A DNA stretch of 13,382 bases from Geobacter sp. UBA4074. Lineage in GTDB: Bacteria > Desulfobacterota > Desulfuromonadia > Geobacterales > Pseudopelobacteraceae. Shown here piece after piece: positions 7,054-13,382 of the stretch. The notes beneath the pieces were generated by a model. The model saw only the letters and a program-made list of their open reading frames with translations, did not search any database and had not been told where the DNA came from. The stretch covers positions 8,778-22,159 of the forward strand of contig DFYU01000107.1 of assembly GCA_002383415.1 (NCBI GenBank), given 5' to 3'. The translations under genes and the position numbers were made by a program. Every line of letters starts with the position of its first letter. Position 1 is the first letter of the stretch.

Positions 7054-8235
7054 ATGAGCCAGATCTTTGATCAAAGTTCCGATGCCATTTTTGCCGGTGC
7101 CCTGGCTGCCCAGAGCCAGCGATCAACCCTTGCCCAGTACGCCCTGCAACAGGCTGCCAAGTATATGCAGAGCAAGAACAATGATGCCGCTATCAAGGAG
7201 TTCAAAAAGGCCTTGGCCTTTGACCCTGAAAACGACACCGCCCATACCTATCTGGGCAACATCTATCTGCAGCAGAACAAGACCAAAGAGGCGATCAAGG
7301 AATTCAAGGAGTCGGTGCGCCTGCAGCCGTTGTCGGTCAACTCGCTGGTCAATCTGGGCAATGCCTACGTGCAGGATAAAAACTACCTTGAGGCAGAAAA
7401 AAGCTTCAAAAGTGCTGCCCGGATGGACCCGCTCAACCCGGTGCCCGACTACACCCTGGGGCATGTGTATCTGAACACAGATCGCCTCAACGAGGCCGAG
7501 GCCCAGTTTAAGAAGGTCGAGAAGATAACCCCCCGTGATGGCAACGTCTTTTACAGTCTGGGCATGCTCTACAACAAGCAGGGCAAGCATGAAGAAGCGG
7601 CCAAAAACCTCGAAAAAGCCCTGGTTTTGAAACCCAAATTTCCTGCCGCCAACTACGAGCTGGGGGTGGCCTACAACGCCATGGGTGAAAAGGATAAGGC
7701 CCAGGAGCAGTTAAGTGTTCTGAACAGCACGGATTACAACCTGGCCCAGGACCTAAAGTACGTCATCAACAAGCCCAGAATCGTCACCATGGATACCTCT
7801 AAAAGTGGTGGCTTTGCCGAGTTGCTGGGGCCTGGCACGCCGTTGTGGGCTCTTGATCCGTCCCTGATGGAGCCTGACAGCTCCAAGGAGTTTTCGATCA
7901 GCTTCACCTTCACCGAGAAGATGGATATCGCCTCGGTTACTAACCCGCTCAACTGGTCCATCACCCGTGCCAATAGTGCTGAGGGCGGCTACTACAACAA
8001 CACCATGCCGGTCAGTTCCAAAGAGGTGGCCATACCCCGCTTCCCGTTGTCAGTGACCTATAACTATGAGACCAAAGAGGCCACCATCAAGTTCCGCCTC
8101 AGCCAGAATGCCGACGGTACTGCCACCATCGATCCCAAGCACCTGGTGTTTGGCTTCAAGGGCAAGGACGCCTCGGGGCGTGAGATGGACAGCTCGGGAG
8201 ATGAAATTAATGGGTACTCGCTCACCGGCTTTTAA
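7054..8235 (+). CDS. TPR protein with C-terminal Ig-like (SbsA-type) domain
   Basis: A 393-residue protein. Residues ~28-230 hold about six tandem TPR units of 34 residues, with recurrent patterns such as AHTYLGNIYLQQNKTKEAI and YSLGMLYNKQGKHEEA. These usually form a protein-binding superhelix. Residues ~278-393 look like an all-beta Ig-like domain of the kind found in surface or extracellular proteins: FTFTEKMDIASVTNPLNWS resembles the 'F-S-x-x-M-x-x-x-S-V' start of SbsA-type Ig domains. No signal peptide or membrane segment is seen, so location is unclear. The ATG has an excellent AAAGGAGG at 7038-7044. It is followed by a second TPR gene 30 bp later, and a nucleotide-sugar gene lies further on. 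A role in assembly of surface polysaccharide or another surface structure is a guess. The domain call is fairly sure; the function is unknown. Confidence 0.8.
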   Translation: MSQIFDQSSDAIFAGALAAQSQRSTLAQYALQQAAKYMQSKNNDAAIKEFKKALAFDPENDTAHTYLGNIYLQQNKTKEAIKEFKESVRLQPLSVNSLVNLGNAYVQDKNYLEAEKSFKSAARMDPLNPVPDYTLGHVYLNTDRLNEAEAQFKKVEKITPRDGNVFYSLGMLYNKQGKHEEAAKNLEKALVLKPKFPAANYELGVAYNAMGEKDKAQEQLSVLNSTDYNLAQDLKYVINKPRIVTMDTSKSGGFAELLGPGTPLWALDPSLMEPDSSKEFSISFTFTEKMDIASVTNPLNWSITRANSAEGGYYNNTMPVSSKEVAIPRFPLSVTYNYETKEATIKFRLSQNADGTATIDPKHLVFGFKGKDASGREMDSSGDEINGYSLTGF

Positions 8236-8265
8236 TGCCTGGTGATTGATCAGAAGGAGTGTGAT

Positions 8266-9711
8266 GTGACGACAAGCATACTAATGGAGACTGCAAACCA
8301 CGACGAAAGGGCGGTCTACGACCGTCTGACTGCTGCGCTGCAGGGGCTGCCCCCACAGGAGGCGATCAGGCGGATCAAGGAGTTTTTAGCCACCTTTCCT
8401 TCCTTTGCCCTGGCCCATAACGACCTGGGTGTGCTCTACCACCAAGCTGGAAACCCCACACTGGCCCTGGCCCATCATGAAAAGGCCTCCCGTCTGCAGC
8501 CTGAAAACATCCTGTTCCGCAAAAACCTGGCAGATTTTTATGCTGTTGAGCTGGGTTGGCTGGAAGAGGCGGTGGATATCTATCTGGAGGTGGTCAGACG
8601 CAACCCTCGTGATACTGAGTCACTGATTGCTTTAGGGCAGTTGGGTAGCGCCTTGGCCGGTTCGAGAACCTTGGAGGCTCCTTTAGAGCGCCAGCAGCTT
8701 GAAAGTACGGCACCATCGGCTGTCAATACTACCCCGACGCCTGTCAAAAGTGAGCAAGAGTTGTACGCTGAGGCACAGCAGATGGCAGGGCAGGGTGATC
8801 TTCAGGCTGCCCGACAACGGCTGGATGAACTGGTCAGCCGACAGCCTGCCAACGCACTCTATCATAACGATATTGGTGTGATCTGCTACCAGCTGAGCGA
8901 TCTTGAAGCTGCGCAGCGTCACTACGAAAGCGCCCACCAGCTGCAGCCCGCCAATGCTACCTTTACCCGCAACTTGGCCGACCTGTATTTCAGCGAGTTG
9001 AATCGGGTGGACGAGGCGATCCATCTCTATCTCGATCTGCTGAAGGCTCAGCCCGGTGATGTTGAGACCTTGGTCAACCTAGGGCATATCTGCAAGGCCG
9101 TGGGTCGTGAAGAAGAAGCAAAAACCTTCTACCGCCGTGCCTTGGAGGTTGAGCCGTGGAATAGCGAGGCCCGTCAGTCCCTTGCGGCCTCTTCTGTGGC
9201 ACCTGTGCAGCTGCAAAGCGCCTTTCAGGCCCCAACCAAGTCCATCGACGAGCTGCTGGCCGAGGCCAGGCAGCTTAGCCAGCAGGGGCAGGCCGCACAG
9301 GCCCGTCAACTGCTTGAGCAGTCTATCGCACGACATCCCAGCTCCGCCGTGGCCCATAACGACCTCGGTGTCGTGACCTACAGCCTGGGGGATGTTGGTG
9401 CTGCCCAGGCCGCCTACGAACAGGCCGTCAGGCTTGACCCCGCCAACAGCAACTTTCGCAAGAATCTGGCTGATCTCTATTTTGTGGCTGTTGGGCGACC
9501 CGATGACGCCATCCATCTCTACCTTGAACTCTTCCGTCAGAATCCTCGCGATATAGAGGTACTGGCCGCATTGGGCCAGATCTGTCAGGCCGTTGGCCGG
9601 CCTGAAGAGGCCCGGACCTTTTATCAACGAGCCCTGGAGATTGAACCCTGGAACCGTGAACTGCGTGAGGCACTACAGGCACTCGGAAGCTTTGTAGGTC
9701 AACGGATTTGA
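8266..9711 (+). CDS. TPR protein with three long internal repeats
   Basis: 481 residues starting at GTG 8266, chosen because AAGGAG (8254-8259) lies 6 bp upstream; a GTG at 8242 would add eight residues but lacks such a site. The protein is made of three related blocks of ~105-145 residues. Each has an HND(L/I)GV TPR (His51, His200, His364), a second TPR with (R/K)NLAD(F/L)Y, an (I/V)YLE or HLYL(D/E)L helix pair and an ALGQ or NLGH unit. Blocks 2 and 3 end with nearly the same unit, EEA(K/R)TFY(R/Q)RALE(V/I)EPWN; block 1 lacks it and ends in a Pro/Thr/Ser-rich linker (~140-165). There is no signal peptide. Likely a cytoplasmic scaffold; partner unknown. It is probably co-transcribed with the TPR gene upstream, and its stop overlaps the TTG start of the next gene. 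Confidence 0.82.
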   Translation: MTTSILMETANHDERAVYDRLTAALQGLPPQEAIRRIKEFLATFPSFALAHNDLGVLYHQAGNPTLALAHHEKASRLQPENILFRKNLADFYAVELGWLEEAVDIYLEVVRRNPRDTESLIALGQLGSALAGSRTLEAPLERQQLESTAPSAVNTTPTPVKSEQELYAEAQQMAGQGDLQAARQRLDELVSRQPANALYHNDIGVICYQLSDLEAAQRHYESAHQLQPANATFTRNLADLYFSELNRVDEAIHLYLDLLKAQPGDVETLVNLGHICKAVGREEEAKTFYRRALEVEPWNSEARQSLAASSVAPVQLQSAFQAPTKSIDELLAEARQLSQQGQAAQARQLLEQSIARHPSSAVAHNDLGVVTYSLGDVGAAQAAYEQAVRLDPANSNFRKNLADLYFVAVGRPDDAIHLYLELFRQNPRDIEVLAALGQICQAVGRPEEARTFYQRALEIEPWNRELREALQALGSFVGQRI

Positions 9712-11120
9712 TCCAAAGCGTTGCAGATATCGAGCTGTTGCTGAGCGCAGGCGAGTCTGACACGGTTGAGTTCAAATCTTCCTTTGACCGTGAGGCTATC
9801 GAGACCTTGGCCGCCTTTGCCAATGCCTCCGGTGGGACCGTTCTGGTGGGTGTTACCGACAATGCCACGGTCAGAGGTGTGATGCTTGGCAAGGAAACGC
9901 TCAACGAATGGCTTGGGCAGATCAAGGCATCTACCAGCCCCTCTATTATTCCTGATATTGAGCCAGTAGCGTTTCAAGGCAAAACAATCGTTGTTCTTTC
10001 AACCCCTGCCTTCCCCGTCAAACCGGTTGCCTGCAAAGGCAAGTATTTTCGGCGAACAGCTTCAAGCAATCACCAGCTGCAGCTTTCTCAAATTGCCGAT
10101 ATGTATCTCCAATCCCTGCAGATATCTTGGGATTCATACACTCATGCCCCTGCGGGGCTCGATGATCTTGACCTTCAGCAGATTGAGCACTTTATTGTTG
10201 AGGTTAATGATCACGGTCGTTTTCAACTGGATCAATCGCCACTCGCAGCGCTGGAAAAGCTCCGTCTCATTCGTGGTGAGCAGCCGACCCACGCGGCAAT
10301 GCTGCTCTTTGCCGTTCAACCCCTTGCGTACCACATCCGCGTTGGACGTTTCAAAAATGTCGCCACCATCATTGATGACCGCCAGATAACGGCAACGCTG
10401 TTCACTGCTGTTGATGAGGTCATGCAGTCTGTCAGGGCACACCTTTCACTGGCCTATCATTTTAATGGCGATGTCAAGCGGACTGAGAACTGGGAATACC
10501 CCCTGCCAGCCCTGCGCGAAGCCATATTAAACGCCGTTGTTCATCGTGATTACACCAGCCCTTCCGATATACAGATCAAGATATTTGATGACCGGATCAC
10601 CATCTTTAGCCCGGGAAAACTGTACGGTGATCTTACGGTTGAAAAATTACTACATAGCTCCTACCAGTCAAACCTCCGCAATAAGCTTGTTGCCGAGGCC
10701 TTCTACCTGACCCAGCGGATTGAAAAATACGGCAGCGGTATTGCGCGCATCAGGCAAGAACTTGCTGCATACCCGCACATCACCTTCAGCATGCAAGAGG
10801 TTGCCAACGGCATCCTAGTCTCGTTTGAAAAGCATCAACAGGAAGTCACCGGGGAAGTCACCGGGGAAGTCACCGGGGAAGTCACCGGGGAAGTCATGAG
10901 GCTTTTGAAGGTGTGTGATGGCGAGAAAAGCCGTAGCGAATTGCAGCACGCGTTGGGATTAAAACATCAAGAGCATTTCAGGGCTGCCTATCTATTGCCT
11001 GCGCTGGAGCTCGGCATGCTGGAAATGACCAGACCTCAAACACCCAAAAGCAGGCTGCAGCGATATCGGCGTACGCAAAAAGGAAAACAGATGGTACAAA
11101 AACCGAGTGAGCTGGATTGA
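9708..11120 (+). CDS. AlbA_2/Schlafen-type protein with HATPase_c_4 and winged-helix tail (COG2865-like)
   Basis: 470 residues, TTG start overlapping the stop of the TPR gene (TTGA at 9708-9711). There is no strong ribosome-binding site, so coupling is likely. The N-terminal AlbA_2 domain (~16-130) shows VEFKSSFD, AAFANASGGTVLVGV and YFRR. The middle/C-terminal region (~265-360) is the HATPase_c_4 or RecG-like domain with LREAILNAVVHRDY (269-282), the family hallmark, then FDDRITIFSPG and YGSGIARI. Four VTGE repeats (~380-395) follow, then a winged helix (~396-460) ending PKSRLQRYRRTQKG. Such proteins are usually annotated as transcriptional regulators or as 'ATP-dependent DNA helicase RecG-like'. 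Some relatives occur in defence settings, but no function is shown here. Its last ~199 bp are repeated at 12639-12837. GC looks lower than in the genes upstream. Confidence 0.85.
   Translation: MIQSVADIELLLSAGESDTVEFKSSFDREAIETLAAFANASGGTVLVGVTDNATVRGVMLGKETLNEWLGQIKASTSPSIIPDIEPVAFQGKTIVVLSTPAFPVKPVACKGKYFRRTASSNHQLQLSQIADMYLQSLQISWDSYTHAPAGLDDLDLQQIEHFIVEVNDHGRFQLDQSPLAALEKLRLIRGEQPTHAAMLLFAVQPLAYHIRVGRFKNVATIIDDRQITATLFTAVDEVMQSVRAHLSLAYHFNGDVKRTENWEYPLPALREAILNAVVHRDYTSPSDIQIKIFDDRITIFSPGKLYGDLTVEKLLHSSYQSNLRNKLVAEAFYLTQRIEKYGSGIARIRQELAAYPHITFSMQEVANGILVSFEKHQQEVTGEVTGEVTGEVTGEVMRLLKVCDGEKSRSELQHALGLKHQEHFRAAYLLPALELGMLEMTRPQTPKSRLQRYRRTQKGKQMVQKPSELD
10842..10896 (+). repeat. In-frame 12-bp tandem repeat (VTGE), four units plus a partial
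   Basis: Four perfect copies of gaagtcaccggg start at 10842, 10854, 10866 and 10878, followed by a partial fifth (gaagtca, 10890-10896). They encode a (E)VTG linker between the ATPase-like domain and the winged helix. Because the unit is 12 bp, copy-number change alters linker length and not frame. The repeat unit's end is also where the long 3'-end duplication (10885 onward) begins. Confidence 0.95.
10885..11083 (+). repeat. Upstream copy of ~199-bp direct repeat: winged-helix 3' end of first AlbA_2 gene
   Basis: It matches 12639-12837 with no gaps at a constant offset of 1754 bp. I count about 14 mismatches in ~199 bp (about 93% identity), most of them silent. It starts at ccggggaagtcatg inside the 12-bp repeat and ends near the run of A before the stop, after which the sequences diverge. 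Confidence 0.92.
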
Positions 11121-11151
11121 AAAAGGGTATAAGCTTCCCGTACCGTTTTTT
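11120..11151 (+). terminator. Candidate intrinsic terminator after the first AlbA_2 gene
   Basis: Arms aaaaagggta (11120-11129) and taccgttttt (11141-11150) pair as five A-T pairs, one G-G mismatch and a GGTA/TACC clamp around an 11-base loop, with six T at 11146-11151. The AT-rich lower stem and the mismatch make it weaker than a textbook terminator. It sits directly at the stop codon. If it works, the next gene needs its own promoter. Confidence 0.4.
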
Positions 11152-11216
11152 CTGGTAGCTGTCGGATTACAACAAAGGAAAAGCCGGGGTTTGACGGATA
11201 AGCAGGGTTGTGAAAT

Positions 11217-12620
11217 ATGACAACAACCGAATTACAGACAATCGTTGCACGTGGTGAGGACAGTTCACATCAGTTCAAGGTGGATGTGCGCAACGTCGAT
11301 TCTCTTGCCTCCGAGATGGCGGCCTTTGCCAATACCAATGGAGGGGCTATCCTGATTGGCGTTGCTGATGACGGCTCTGTTCCGGGGCTTTCCCGTGAGG
11401 ATGTAACAAGAATCAACCAGTTAGTCAGTAATGCCGCCAGCCAACATGTGCGCAGCCCATTGACGGTGCAGAGTGAAAATATTGCTCTTGAAAACAGTCG
11501 TCTTGTCATCGTGTTGAATGTTCCCAAAGGTATCGACAAGCCCTATTTCGACAAAAATGGTGTCATCTGGCTGAAATCAGGTGCTGATAAGCGCCGGGTG
11601 AATTCAAAAGAAGAGCTGCGTCGGCTGTTTCAGATTTCCAACCAGTTTCATGCCGATGAGCTGCCGACCAAAGCAGGCATTGAAAAACTTGATAAGCTTC
11701 GCTTTCGTGATTTTCTGAGGGACATCTACAAGCAGGAGTATCCGGATTCTCCTGCCGACCTGATCAGGCTGCTCCAGAATATGAATCTGGCAACTGACGA
11801 CGGCATGCTGAATCTGGCCGGCGTGCTGATGTTTACCGAACGTCCTGAGTGGATCAAACCGCAATTTGTCGTCAAGGCAATACGATATCCGGGTAATCAG
11901 ATCCATGTCAGTGATTATGTTGATACGGAGGATTTTGCCGGTCCCCTTCGTAACATTTTCGACAATGCCTTGGCATTTGTCATGCGGAACCTGCACAAGA
12001 TCCAGGCCGGACGCGGGGTTAATGCACCTGGGCTACCTGAAATTCCCGCTTCGGTTTTCGAAGAGTTACTGGTTAATGCCTTGGTGCACCGGGATTATCT
12101 GATAAATGCGCCTATTCGCCTGTTTATTTTTGATAACCGTATCGAGATCATCAGTCCAGGCCATCTCCCCAATAACCTGACCATAGAAAAAATTCGGGCG
12201 GGCAACTCAAATATCCGCAATCCAATCCTCGTCTCCTACGTAGCCAAGGGGCTGCTTCCTTACCACGGCCTGGGATCGGGAATCAAACGCGCCTTGGAGC
12301 AATGGCCGCAGATTGATTTTACCGACGACCGGGACGGTTGTCTTTTTAGGGCCACAGTTTATCGTAGACCAATTGGCGAGCTTGATTCGTCGGGGTCGAC
12401 TGTAGAAACGTCGGGAAAACGTCGGGAAAGCGTCGGGAAAGCGTCGGGAAAGATCCTGGATGCCTGCCGGGAAAAAAGTTCGGTAACGATTCCGGAATTA
12501 GCTGTATTGCTGGGAATTACCGAGCGCTCTGTGCAACGCAATATTCAAAAACTTCAGGACAACGGGCTGCTCCGCCGTGTCGGGGGGCGGAAGGAAGGCC
12601 ATTGGGATGTGCCGGAATGA
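11217..12620 (+). CDS. Second AlbA_2/Schlafen-type protein with HATPase_c_4 and its own winged helix
   Basis: 467 residues, same domain order as the preceding AlbA_2 gene but clearly diverged and from another subfamily. AlbA_2 domain ~15-135: HQFKVDV, AAFANTNGGAILIGVADDG, and IWLKSGADKR. HATPase_c_4 region ~280-375: FEELLVNALVHRDY (281-294), FDNRIEIISPG, HGLGSGIKRAL. The C-terminal winged helix (~411-465) contains LLGITERSVQRNIQKLQDNG, a different HTH from that of the neighbour. An 11-bp tandem repeat (12409-12452) encodes residues 398-412 just before it. The ATG at 11217 has only a weak AGGG upstream and no good promoter. Its stop overlaps the start of the small tail ORF (ATGA at 12617-12620). 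Function unknown; regulator or defence-linked ATPase are both possible. No close similarity to the first gene except in the general domain motifs. Confidence 0.85.
   Translation: MTTTELQTIVARGEDSSHQFKVDVRNVDSLASEMAAFANTNGGAILIGVADDGSVPGLSREDVTRINQLVSNAASQHVRSPLTVQSENIALENSRLVIVLNVPKGIDKPYFDKNGVIWLKSGADKRRVNSKEELRRLFQISNQFHADELPTKAGIEKLDKLRFRDFLRDIYKQEYPDSPADLIRLLQNMNLATDDGMLNLAGVLMFTERPEWIKPQFVVKAIRYPGNQIHVSDYVDTEDFAGPLRNIFDNALAFVMRNLHKIQAGRGVNAPGLPEIPASVFEELLVNALVHRDYLINAPIRLFIFDNRIEIISPGHLPNNLTIEKIRAGNSNIRNPILVSYVAKGLLPYHGLGSGIKRALEQWPQIDFTDDRDGCLFRATVYRRPIGELDSSGSTVETSGKRRESVGKASGKILDACREKSSVTIPELAVLLGITERSVQRNIQKLQDNGLLRRVGGRKEGHWDVPE
12409..12452 (+). repeat. 11-bp tandem repeat, four units, inside the second AlbA_2 gene
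   Basis: Units cgtcgggaaaa (12409-12419) and three of cgtcgggaaag (12420-12430, 12431-12441, 12442-12452). A partial match, cgtcgggg, is at 12388-12395. The unit length is not a multiple of three, so consecutive copies are read in different frames (SGK, RRES, VGK, SGK). Loss or gain of a unit changes the frame of the downstream winged helix. Confidence 0.95.
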
Positions 12621-12853
12621 AAGATCCCGTTGCGAGAGCCGGGGAAGTCATGCGGCTCTTGAAGGTGTGTGATGGCGAGAGAAGCCGTACTGAATTGCAG
12701 CACGCGTTGGGATTAAAACATGAAGAGCATTTCAGGGCTGCCTATCTATTGCCGGCACTGGAGCTCGGTGTGCTGGAAATGACCAGGCCTCAAACACCCA
12801 AAAGCAGGCTGCAGCGGTACCGGCGTACACAAAAAGGGAGTCGGTTGGTATAA
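12617..12853 (+). CDS. Orphan winged-helix tail ORF (79 codons min), duplicate of first AlbA_2 gene's C-terminus
   Basis: From ATG 12617 the ORF encodes 78 residues: about nine unrelated ones, then GEVMRLLKVCDGERSRTELQ and the rest of the winged helix, ending PKSRLQRYRRTQKG then SRLV. It equals residues ~394-458 of the first AlbA_2 protein with few changes. The ATG overlaps the previous stop (ATGA), so coupled translation is possible, although the nearest purine-rich site (GGAAGGAAGG, 12589-12598) is too far. The frame is open without stops from 12386, through the 11-bp repeat. It could be a remnant of the original gene end or a small DNA-binding protein; preserved coding frame argues for recent origin or use. 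Confidence 0.55.
   Translation: MKDPVARAGEVMRLLKVCDGERSRTELQHALGLKHEEHFRAAYLLPALELGVLEMTRPQTPKSRLQRYRRTQKGSRLV
12639..12837 (+). repeat. Downstream copy of ~199-bp direct repeat of the first AlbA_2 gene's 3' end
   Basis: Partner of 10885-11083, offset 1754 bp, ungapped. Recombination between the two would delete the second AlbA_2 gene with its 11-bp repeat and leave the first gene intact with this 3' end. No inverted terminal repeats or target-site duplication are seen at the edges. Confidence 0.92.
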
Positions 12854-12889
12854 GGCAGACGCGGAGTGTGATCAAAGGTGCATAGAACT

Positions 12890-13382
12890 ATGGCCAAAAC
12901 AGCGCTTATTTGTGGAGTATCAGGGCAGGATGGCAGCTATCTGGCGCAACTGCTGCTGCAAAAAGGCTACCAGGTGCATGGTACCGCCCGTGACGCTCAA
13001 GTCACCAATTTCCCGAATCTGATCACCCTTGGCATCAAAGAGCAGATCAGTTGCCACTCCATGGCGCTCAACGATTTTCGCAGCGTTCTGCAGGTCCTGG
13101 CCAAGGTACAGCCCGACGAAATCTACAACCTGGCTGGACAAAGCTCGGTCGGGCTTTCCTTTGATCAGCCGGTTGAAACCCTGGAAAGTATCAGTGTCGG
13201 CACCCTTAACCTGCTGGAGGCGATCCGTTTCCTGGGCCGCCCGGTCAGATTGTATAATGCCGGTTCCAGCGAGTGCTTCGGCAACACCGAGGGCCAGCCT
13301 GCCGATGAGTCCACCCCCTTCCGTCCCCGTAGTCCCTATGCCGTAGCCAAGGCCACCGCCTTCTGGGAGGTGGCCAATTACC
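12890..13382 (+). CDS. gmd: GDP-mannose 4,6-dehydratase-like SDR enzyme (N-terminal part)
   Basis: 164 codons are visible; the gene runs off the right edge. It is an extended short-chain dehydrogenase/reductase, probably converting GDP-mannose to GDP-4-keto-6-deoxymannose, the precursor of fucose- or rhamnose-type sugars for surface polysaccharide or glycoprotein. The NAD(P)-binding loop GVSGQDGSYLA is at 9-19. EIYNLAGQSSVGLSF is at 77-91, GTLNLLEAIRFLG at 104-116, then AGSSECFG (124-131) and RSPYAVAK (147-154). The catalytic residues Ser126 or Ser127, Tyr150 and Lys154 are present. The ATG at 12890 has AAAGG at 12874-12878. The block after the cofactor loop is shorter than in E. coli Gmd, so a related GDP-sugar dehydratase or reductase (Rmd) cannot be excluded. 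It starts 37 bp after the tail ORF. Confidence 0.85.
   Translation, partial: MAKTALICGVSGQDGSYLAQLLLQKGYQVHGTARDAQVTNFPNLITLGIKEQISCHSMALNDFRSVLQVLAKVQPDEIYNLAGQSSVGLSFDQPVETLESISVGTLNLLEAIRFLGRPVRLYNAGSSECFGNTEGQPADESTPFRPRSPYAVAKATAFWEVANY

Noticed and set aside
8266..9711. Three long repeats in the second TPR gene as a recent DNA duplication
   Set aside because: The blocks are similar in protein but their DNA has diverged well, and block 1 lacks one unit, so the expansion is old and typical of TPR proteins.
10842..10901. CRISPR-like short repeats
   Set aside because: The 12-bp units are directly adjacent with no spacers and lie inside a coding sequence; likewise the 11-bp units at 12409-12452.
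9708..12620. The two AlbA_2 genes as a recent tandem gene duplication
   Set aside because: Outside general motifs such as NA(V/L)VHRDY the two proteins differ strongly and have unrelated winged helices; only the first gene's tail is duplicated.

Overview
The window reads as a bacterial chromosome segment from a Geobacter-like member of the Desulfuromonadota (Geobacter, Trichlorobacter or Pelobacter type). This is an inference from codon style, fairly high GC, the two-component pair feeding a sigma-54 activator, and the TPR and nucleotide-sugar genes. No ribosomal RNA or other marker fixes the species.

Layout. Positions 1-3083 are on the minus strand: an Omp85/D15-type outer-membrane barrel with a lipobox, then rsmB (16S rRNA m5C967 methyltransferase), then rpe (ribulose-phosphate 3-epimerase, cut by the window edge). 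rsmB and rpe overlap by ATGA. A 134-bp divergent region (3084-3217) separates this from plus-strand genes that run to the end of the window. These are a membrane histidine kinase and a sigma-54-dependent response regulator (ATGA overlap), a MntA-HepT type VII toxin-antitoxin pair (TAATG overlap), two TPR proteins, two AlbA_2/Schlafen-type proteins of different subfamilies, a 79-codon orphan winged-helix ORF, and the start of a GDP-mannose 4,6-dehydratase-like gene.

The main discovery is a repeated architecture. The toxin-antitoxin pair sits exactly between the response regulator and a second, diverged copy of that gene's last 84 bp (5932-6015 and 6892-6975, offset 960 bp, no indels). The second AlbA_2 gene sits the same way between the first AlbA_2 gene and a second copy of its last ~199 bp (10885-11083 and 12639-12837, offset 1754 bp, no indels). 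In both cases the accessory cassette follows a complete host gene, and a left-over copy of the host gene's 3' end lies just beyond it. Recombination between the repeats would remove the cassette and leave an intact host gene. No integrase, transposase or terminal inverted repeat is visible.

A second striking feature is an array of four 11-bp units (12409-12452) inside the second AlbA_2 gene, just before its winged helix. Eleven is not a multiple of three, so copy-number change shifts the frame. Loss of one unit would put translation into a frame that stays open through the winged-helix region and into the orphan tail ORF. Gain of one unit would truncate the protein. This could be a three-state C-terminal switch. 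The first AlbA_2 gene has an in-frame 12-bp repeat (VTGE) at the equivalent place.

Before the insertions the order was probably kinase - regulator - TPR1 - TPR2 - (AlbA_2 gene) - gmd. A good sigma-70-like promoter for the TPR genes starts 21 bp after the remnant of the regulator. The kinase-regulator pair may control nearby surface-polysaccharide or envelope genes, but nothing in the sequence proves this.
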